From CAZLMG01 sp964560765 (lineage in GTDB: Bacteria; Bdellovibrionota_B; Oligoflexia; Oligoflexales; CAZLMG01): DNA of 38,304 nt. Below, one piece after another: positions 33,251-38,304 of the stretch (position 1 is its first letter; each line of letters begins with the position of its first letter). The position numbers and the translations under genes were made by a program. The notes under the pieces are model-generated. The model saw only the letters and a list, made by a program, of their open reading frames with translations. It searched no databases and was not told the DNA's origin. Where the stretch lies: positions 1 through 38,304 of the forward strand of contig CAZLMG010000043.1 of NCBI GenBank assembly GCA_964560765.1. The letters run 5' to 3'.

Positions 33251-34777
33251 TCAATAAGATTTGGCGAAAATCACTTTATGTTTGGCGGGTTGGCCGGAAA
33301 ATATGCAGTTGCCAGAAGTAGGCTGGCTCTCCAGAGGGATGCAGCGAGCTGTGACTTTCAGGCGTTTCAACGTCTCCTGAATCTTGGGCTGGGCTGCAGG
33401 ATCGTCACTCATGTAACAGAGGGCAAACCCTCCCGTATTGGTCGCATCTTCATCGCCAGCAAAATAGGCTTCAAATTCGGCGATACTATTCACGTCATGA
33501 GTCGCATCCTCGCGAAACTTCCTCGCACGCGCCAGCATGCCATCTTGCATGGATTGTAGCAGTGAACCAATGTTTGCAACCAACTCGGTTCGCGTCATCG
33601 ATGCCTTATCTTTTGGTGAACGATCACGTCGACCAACGAAGGCGCTGTCGCTGGCCATGTCTCTGGGTCCCACTTCCAAGCGCAAGGGAACGCCGCGCTT
33701 AATGTGTTGCCAGGTCTTGTCGCCACCGCGCATGTCCCGTTCATCCACGTCCACCAGCACATGTCCATCGGCAAACTTCTGCGTGCGCAACTCCGCCGCA
33801 AGCTTGTGACAGTATTCAAGTACCGAGGGCTTTTCGGCGTCGCTGCGGAAGATGGGGATGATCACGGCGTGTTTAGGTGCGATAACAGGCGGCAAGACGA
33901 GTCCATCATCGTCGCTATGCGTCATGATCAGACCGCCAATAAGACGCGTGGAAACGCCCCATGATGTCGTCCAAGCATACTGGAGCTCGCCGGTCTGATC
34001 AGAAAAGCGGATCTCCTGGGCACGTGAAAAGTTTTGCCCGAGAAAATGCGATGTGCCCGCTTGTAACGCCTTGCGGTCCTGCATCATCGCCTCAATCGCG
34101 TAGGTATTGACCGCGCCGGGGAAGCGTTCATCAGCGGTCTTTTCCCCCTTGATCACGGGCATCGCCAAGCATGTTTCCGCAAACTCCGCATACACGTCTA
34201 ACATCTTTCGCGTCTCGGCCATTGCCTCTTCGGCAGTGGCGTGTACCGTATGTCCCTCTTGCCAAAGGAATTCAGCCGTACGCAAAAACATCCGCGTCCG
34301 CATTTCCCAGCGCACGACGTTTGCCCATTGGTTGATCAAGATGGGCAGGTCGCGATAGGACTGGACCCATTTGGCGTAAGTTTCGCCAATGATCGTTTCG
34401 CTGGTAGGGCGCACAATGAGCGGTTCTTCCAATTCACCCGCTGGCCGTAGTCCTCCCTTGCCATCGGGTTCTAAGCGATGATGCGTGACCACGGCGCACT
34501 CCTTGGCGAAACCTTCGACGTGCTTGGCCTCCTTCTCCAGGTAGCTCATGGGGATAAAGAGAGGGAAATAGGCGTTAACGTGTCCCGTCTCTTTAAAGCG
34601 CCGATCCAGCTGCTTCTGGATATTTTCCCAGATGGCATAGCCCCAGGGTTTGATCACCATGCAGCCTCGTACCGCCGAAACTTCCGCAAGGTCAGCAGCC
34701 TTGATGACCTGCTGGTACCACTCGGGATAGTTCTCGTTGCGAGTTGGGGTAATGGCTGTTTGCGCCTTTTGGCTCAT
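33251..34777 (-). CDS. proS: prolyl-tRNA synthetase, type 3 (archaeal/eukaryote-like)
   Basis: Class II synthetase charging tRNA-Pro, 508 residues. Motif 1/2 regions are visible (PLFIPMSYLEKE, VVRWEMRTRMFLRTAEFLWQEGHT), motif 3 lies in WGVSTRLIGGLIMTHSDDDGLVLPP, and the anticodon-binding domain follows (HAVIIPIF to about residue 400). The C-terminal extension ends in a Tyr carboxylate (VIFAKSY), the hallmark of type 3 enzymes; there is no INS editing domain. The C-terminal zinc motif looks incomplete: only three Cys remain and the last pair reads NCIFSG. I choose the second ATG because GGAG lies 6 bases upstream; the first, at 34801, has no ribosome site. Confidence 0.95.
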   Translation of the reverse strand: MSQKAQTAITPTRNENYPEWYQQVIKAADLAEVSAVRGCMVIKPWGYAIWENIQKQLDRRFKETGHVNAYFPLFIPMSYLEKEAKHVEGFAKECAVVTHHRLEPDGKGGLRPAGELEEPLIVRPTSETIIGETYAKWVQSYRDLPILINQWANVVRWEMRTRMFLRTAEFLWQEGHTVHATAEEAMAETRKMLDVYAEFAETCLAMPVIKGEKTADERFPGAVNTYAIEAMMQDRKALQAGTSHFLGQNFSRAQEIRFSDQTGELQYAWTTSWGVSTRLIGGLIMTHSDDDGLVLPPVIAPKHAVIIPIFRSDAEKPSVLEYCHKLAAELRTQKFADGHVLVDVDERDMRGGDKTWQHIKRGVPLRLEVGPRDMASDSAFVGRRDRSPKDKASMTRTELVANIGSLLQSMQDGMLARARKFREDATHDVNSIAEFEAYFAGDEDATNTGGFALCYMSDDPAAQPKIQETLKRLKVTARCIPLESQPTSGNCIFSGQPAKHKVIFAKSY

Positions 34778-34812
34778 GCTGGGCTCCGCCGAATTCGTCA
34801 TCTGCGATAATT

Positions 34813-34834
34813 GTGAAAAGCGCGTGAAAAGCGC
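34813..34834. promoter_or_regulatory. two abutting 11-bp direct repeats in the proS/ade divergent region
   Basis: GTGAAAAGCGC occurs twice in succession (34813-34823, 34824-34834). An 11-bp period is one helical turn, so both copies face the same side of the DNA, as in operators bound by tandem regulators. It lies between divergent genes and could control either. Confidence 0.4.
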
Positions 34835-34892
34835 GAGGCTCTAAGTTATTACAGAGTTGTCAGGCAAGCCACTGAAATTCGAGGAATTCGCA

Positions 34893-36707
34893 ATGACCCA
34901 CAAGGGCGTTTATCAGGATCGACGAGAGTTGGGCGAACTTTTGAAGGTCGCCCGCGGTGATGCGCCTGCGGACCTAGTTTTCAAGAATGTTCAGTTTGTC
35001 GATGTCTTCACTGGCGCCCTGCAAACGGGTGACGTGGCCATCCACGGGCAGACGATTGTGGGGATCCAAGATTCGTATGCGGGGCGTCAAGAGATCGACG
35101 CGGCTGGCTGCACGATCGTCCCCGGCTTTATTGATGCGCACGTCCATATTGAAAGTAGCATGATGACCCCCGTGCGCTTTCAGGAGTCGGTTCTGCCGTG
35201 TGGAACCACGGCAGTCATCTGGGATCCGCATGAAATCGCCAACGTCAAGGGGGCGGCAGGAATTCAATGGGCGCTGGAGGCCTCAGAGGGGCTCGACCTA
35301 GACGTTTTTGTCATGGTGCCGAGTTGTGTTCCGTCGACTCCTCCGGCCCTTGAGTTCGAAACCAGCGGTGCTACTTTGAGCGTCGACGATCTCGCCCCAT
35401 TTCGCAACCACCCGCGCGTGTTGGGACTCGCAGAAATGATGAATTTTCCGGGACTCATTCATGGCGATGCGGATGTCGTGGCCAAGCTCGATGCCTTTCG
35501 CGCGATGCGGCGAGATGGACACTGTCCAGGACTCACCGGCAAAGATTTAAATGCCTATGGTGTTGCCGGCATTCACAGCTGTCACGAATCGACGACCCTG
35601 GAGGAAGCTGCAGAAAAGCTGTCGAAGGGGATTCATGTTTTGGTGCGCGAGGGATCTTGCGCGAAAGACGCAGCGACACTCTTGCCGATCTTGACGGGCA
35701 ACTCGTCACCGTGTGTAAGCCTTTGCTCTGATGATCGCAATCCTTTGGATATCCAGCACGAAGGTCATATCAGCTTCATCATTGATATGGCGCTGCGGCA
35801 GGGAATTGAACCGGCTGCGGTGTTTCGTGCCGCAAGTTTCGCTCCGGCGCGGATGTTTGGCCTCATGGATCGAGGGGCCATTGCCCCCGGCTATCGCGCC
35901 GATTTGGTATTAGTGAAACCGCGTCAGGGGGGTGCGTGGAATTCCGGCATGCAAGTTGAGACCGTGTACAAAAGCGGGCGGCGTGTTGATGCGTCGAGCC
36001 TTTCTGGCCGCCGCTCCTCCGTTCAATTGGCTGGTCATGGTCCCAACTTGCGCCTGTCGCCACCGACTACAAATTCATTTCGCGTGCCGGCCGCAGCCGA
36101 CTCCAAAGCGGACTCCCGCAAGGCGGGTCAGTCAGGCACCGGCACGGCTGATGTGCGCGTGATCGGCGTGCGACCTGGTCAGATTTTAACGGATGCGATC
36201 CAGGCGACGCTACCAGTTGTCGATGGCGCGATCTTGGCAGACATGTCGCAGGATGTGCTGAAGATTGCCGTCTTGGAGCGCCATCACGGCACGGGGCGCA
36301 TTGGTCTGGGCTTTGTGCGAGGTTTTGGTCTGCGTCAAGGTGCCATCGCCACTTCAATCAATCACGATTCCCACAACGTCATCGTCGTCGGGGCAGACGA
36401 TCGAAGCATGAGTGCGGCCGTTGAGGCATTGCTTGGCATCGATGGTGGCATTGCGGTCGTGGATGGGTGTGGCACCGTTGGCAAACTGTCGCTGCCCCTA
36501 GGTGGATTGATGACGGATGCCCCCCCGACGGAAGTTGCGGAGACTCTCGCTTACCTAAAGAGCCTGACCCGGAAGATGGGGTGCCCGTTGGCTGAGCCCT
36601 TTCTGACCCTGTCGTTCTTGGCACTGCCGGTGATTCCTCAACTAAAAATCACCGATCGGGGACTGGTCGATGTTGTCGCCTTTCAGCGTGTCGATGTTTG
36701 TTTGTGA
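34893..36707 (+). CDS. ade: adenine deaminase
   Basis: 604 residues; hydrolyses adenine to hypoxanthine and ammonia (purine salvage). The amidohydrolase metal-binding motif PGFIDAHVHIESS starts at residue 77. WDPHEIANV, LAEMMNFPG, the SDDR motif and a C-terminal domain with NHDSHNVIVVG and GIAVVDG are all typical of Ade. A Ser/Arg/Pro-rich linker of about 50 residues separates the two halves and is longer than usual. I choose this ATG because GAGG sits 8 bases before it; the open frame extends to a TTG at 34857 without a ribosome site. A small hairpin (GGCTT/AAGCC, 36744-36758) follows the gene and may be a weak terminator. Its product feeds IMP, the substrate of guaB. Confidence 0.96.
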   Translation: MTHKGVYQDRRELGELLKVARGDAPADLVFKNVQFVDVFTGALQTGDVAIHGQTIVGIQDSYAGRQEIDAAGCTIVPGFIDAHVHIESSMMTPVRFQESVLPCGTTAVIWDPHEIANVKGAAGIQWALEASEGLDLDVFVMVPSCVPSTPPALEFETSGATLSVDDLAPFRNHPRVLGLAEMMNFPGLIHGDADVVAKLDAFRAMRRDGHCPGLTGKDLNAYGVAGIHSCHESTTLEEAAEKLSKGIHVLVREGSCAKDAATLLPILTGNSSPCVSLCSDDRNPLDIQHEGHISFIIDMALRQGIEPAAVFRAASFAPARMFGLMDRGAIAPGYRADLVLVKPRQGGAWNSGMQVETVYKSGRRVDASSLSGRRSSVQLAGHGPNLRLSPPTTNSFRVPAAADSKADSRKAGQSGTGTADVRVIGVRPGQILTDAIQATLPVVDGAILADMSQDVLKIAVLERHHGTGRIGLGFVRGFGLRQGAIATSINHDSHNVIVVGADDRSMSAAVEALLGIDGGIAVVDGCGTVGKLSLPLGGLMTDAPPTEVAETLAYLKSLTRKMGCPLAEPFLTLSFLALPVIPQLKITDRGLVDVVAFQRVDVCL

Positions 36708-36824
36708 GGCCCTGGCCGAAAGATGCCGGCGCTGAGCTGAGGCGGCTTCAAAAAAGCCAATATTTCTGGTATTCTGAACGAAATTCCAGAACTCAGGTGC
36801 AAGTCAGGTTGGCGGGGATTTCCC

Positions 36825-36858
36825 TTGCCAAAGCTCTCATCTTTAAGAATGATTAAAG
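36825..36858 (+). promoter_or_regulatory. candidate cysteine desulfurase promoter with dyad over the -10
   Basis: TTGCCA (36825-36830), 17 bp, AATGAT (36848-36853): 5/6 and 4/6 with ideal spacing. A perfect inverted repeat, CTTTAA-GAATGA-TTAAAG (36841-36858), straddles the -10. This is the position of a repressor operator. A second dyad, TTCTGG/CCAGAA, lies at 36764-36791. The regulator is unknown; an IscR-like factor is a guess. Confidence 0.45.
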
Positions 36859-36872
36859 GTTAAGGAGCAGAA

Positions 36873-38078
36873 ATGCAGCTACCAATTTACCTAGACAATA
36901 ATGCCACGACGCCCGTTGACGAGCGCGTGATTGCGGCCATGATGCCGTTCTTCACGGATAAGTTTGGGAATGTGGCCAGCCGCCATTGCTTTGGACGAGC
37001 AGTAAAGGGAGCCTGCGATCAAGCGCGGGAACAGGTTGCCGCATTATTGGGAGCCTCGGCCGGGGATATTATTTTCACCAGCGGCGCGACGGAGTCCATT
37101 AACCTCGCGATTAAAGGCATCGCAGAAGGCTGTGCCGCCGACGGGCGGCACATCATCACCAGCAAGATTGAACACAAGGCGGTGCTGGATTCCTGTGCTG
37201 CCCTTGAGCAAAAGGGTTTTGCGGTTACCTATTTAGATGTGGATGCCTATGGCATGCTGTCGCCAGAAAGCGTGCAAAGCGCGATTCGCAAGGGCGCTCT
37301 AGGAACTCTTGATCGCACAATCCTGGTGAGCTTCATGGCCGCGAACAATGAGATCGGCACCATCAACCCAACACAGAAGATTATCGACATCGCCCGCGCC
37401 GCAGGTGTGAGGGTCCATGTCGACGCGGCGCAAGCCGCAGGCAAGATACCGTGCCGAGCGGCCGAATGGGGCGCTGATTTGGTCAGCGTTTCGGCTCATA
37501 AGATTTATGGACCAAAAGGTGTTGGCGCCCTTTACGTGCGCCGTGAATCGCCGCAGGTGAAGATTTGCGCGCAAATTCACGGAGGCGGCCAGGAGTGCGG
37601 ACTTCGCTCCGGCACCTTGGCAGTTCCGCTGGTGGTCGGTTTGGGCACGGCTTGTGCCCTGGCGCAGGATTCGCTTGAAGACGAAATGCATGAGCTCGCG
37701 GAACTGCGGCATCGACTCTGGACAGGTATTCAGCAGGCGGTTCCAGAGGCCCGGCTCAATGGGCATCCCGTGCACCGCCTTCCTGGAAATTTGCATGTCA
37801 CCTTTCCGAACATCGACGGTGAACTACTCAGCGTGGGTATGCGTGATATCGCGGTATCCTCAAGTTCTGCATGTTCGTCCGATGCAGCAAAGCCTTCCTA
37901 TGTCTTAAAGGCCATCGGTCGCACCGACGATGAGGCCTTTTCTTCGATCCGGTTTGGTATCGGCCGATTCAATACGGCGGCCGAGATTGATTTTGCGCTC
38001 GGCAAAATCACCGCAACGGCCAAGCGTTTTGGCAAAAAAAAAGTCTCCTCCAGGCCTGAGGCCTTAGGTAGGATCTGA
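36873..38078 (+). CDS. cysteine desulfurase (IscS/NifS family, group I)
   Basis: 401 residues. A PLP enzyme taking sulfur from cysteine for Fe-S clusters and tRNA thiolation. Visible residues: YLDNNATTPVD at the N-terminus, His101 (IEHKAVLDS) stacking on PLP, Lys210 in SAHKIYGPKG forming the Schiff base, and Cys334 in the long mobile loop SSSSACSS, which places it in group I (IscS/NifS) rather than SufS. AAGGAG lies 5 bases before the ATG. No iscU, iscA or iscR follows on this strand; a gene of opposite direction ends 44 bp downstream, so it is not in a standard isc operon. IscS and NifS cannot be separated on sequence alone. Confidence 0.95.
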   Translation: MQLPIYLDNNATTPVDERVIAAMMPFFTDKFGNVASRHCFGRAVKGACDQAREQVAALLGASAGDIIFTSGATESINLAIKGIAEGCAADGRHIITSKIEHKAVLDSCAALEQKGFAVTYLDVDAYGMLSPESVQSAIRKGALGTLDRTILVSFMAANNEIGTINPTQKIIDIARAAGVRVHVDAAQAAGKIPCRAAEWGADLVSVSAHKIYGPKGVGALYVRRESPQVKICAQIHGGGQECGLRSGTLAVPLVVGLGTACALAQDSLEDEMHELAELRHRLWTGIQQAVPEARLNGHPVHRLPGNLHVTFPNIDGELLSVGMRDIAVSSSSACSSDAAKPSYVLKAIGRTDDEAFSSIRFGIGRFNTAAEIDFALGKITATAKRFGKKKVSSRPEALGRI

Positions 38079-38122
38079 CCCGGTGTGCATTTATCTCGTT
38101 TTTGGTATCGAAACTCGCCCAG

Positions 38123-38304
38123 TCATTCGGGCGTGGCAGGGCGACCCCGTGCCAAGCGACGCTGCAAAGAGGTGCGTGCGAATCTCTCGGGCCGCGAGCG
38201 ACATACGTTGGGAACAGCGATATCGTAACGGGCAAAGGCCGCTTGGTTTGCGGCGATAAAGTCGATCCCGAAATAGTATTGATCAAAAAGAGTCTCGTCC
38301 CATG
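38123..38304 (-). CDS. 3' end of a minus-strand gene, cut by the window edge
   Basis: The last 59 codons and stop of a gene entering from the right. The visible chain (WDETLFDQYYFGIDFIAANQ at its start, then ARYDIAVPNV) has normal protein composition. It is followed by a basic tail rich in Arg and ends ATPE. No family is recognisable. Another frame over the same region is open for 92 codons, but it runs into the iscS-like gene and has no protein character. It converges with the cysteine desulfurase gene across a 44-bp gap. Confidence 0.5.
   Translation of the reverse strand, partial: WDETLFDQYYFGIDFIAANQAAFARYDIAVPNVCRSRPERFARTSLQRRLARGRPATPE

Overview
The window (38,304 bp, moderately GC-rich, densely coding) reads as the chromosome of a flagellated Gram-negative bacterium. 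The flagellin opens with MGMRIRTNVAS and resembles Bdellovibrio-type flagellins. Together with a ThrRS lacking its TGS domain, a type 3 ProRS, many lipoproteins and outer-membrane proteins, and a two-membrane cell plan, this suggests Bdellovibrionota/Oligoflexia or a related deltaproteobacterial lineage. That placement is an inference from style, not from a marker gene. I see no tRNA, rRNA, transposase, phage gene or CRISPR array.

Left block (214-14905, all minus strand). A long run of housekeeping genes is read right to left: guaB, guaA, dnaE, mtgA, a DUF374 acyltransferase, a short NFACT/RqcH-like protein, an adenosine-deaminase-like protein and thrS. Most junctions are 4-bp ATGA or TAATG overlaps or gaps under 45 bp, so it looks like one operon driven from about 14940. 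It ends in four 37-38 bp tandem repeats with an internal palindrome that run into the thrS stop codon. Beyond them lies a separate gene with an apparent signal peptide, a GNAT domain and a degenerate J-like domain.

Middle block (15430-22891). A monocistronic flagellin gene has a plausible sigma-28 promoter. It converges with a tightly overlapping minus-strand operon: a small membrane-anchored protein, AdoMet decarboxylase (speD), a LysE-type exporter and a BpsA-like (DUF43) aminopropyltransferase. These could make and export an unusual, possibly branched, polyamine. On the plus strand follow a cyclase-family hydrolase and a 731-residue exported protein of unknown function.

Surface block (22238-33123, minus strand). 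Five consecutive genes encode exported proteins: two lipoproteins (one with seven NTQFPG repeats), a 2387-residue lipoprotein built of Ig-like modules arranged in a ~355-residue super-repeat, another lipoprotein and a probable outer-membrane beta-barrel. Their co-orientation suggests a cell-surface structure or adhesin.

Right block (33251-38304). proS (minus) is divergent from ade (adenine deaminase, plus), with an 11-bp tandem repeat between them. ade is followed by a cysteine desulfurase gene with its own promoter and a dyad over the -10. The 3' end of another minus-strand gene enters at the right edge. Purine salvage and synthesis recur here (guaB, guaA, an ADA-like protein, ade).
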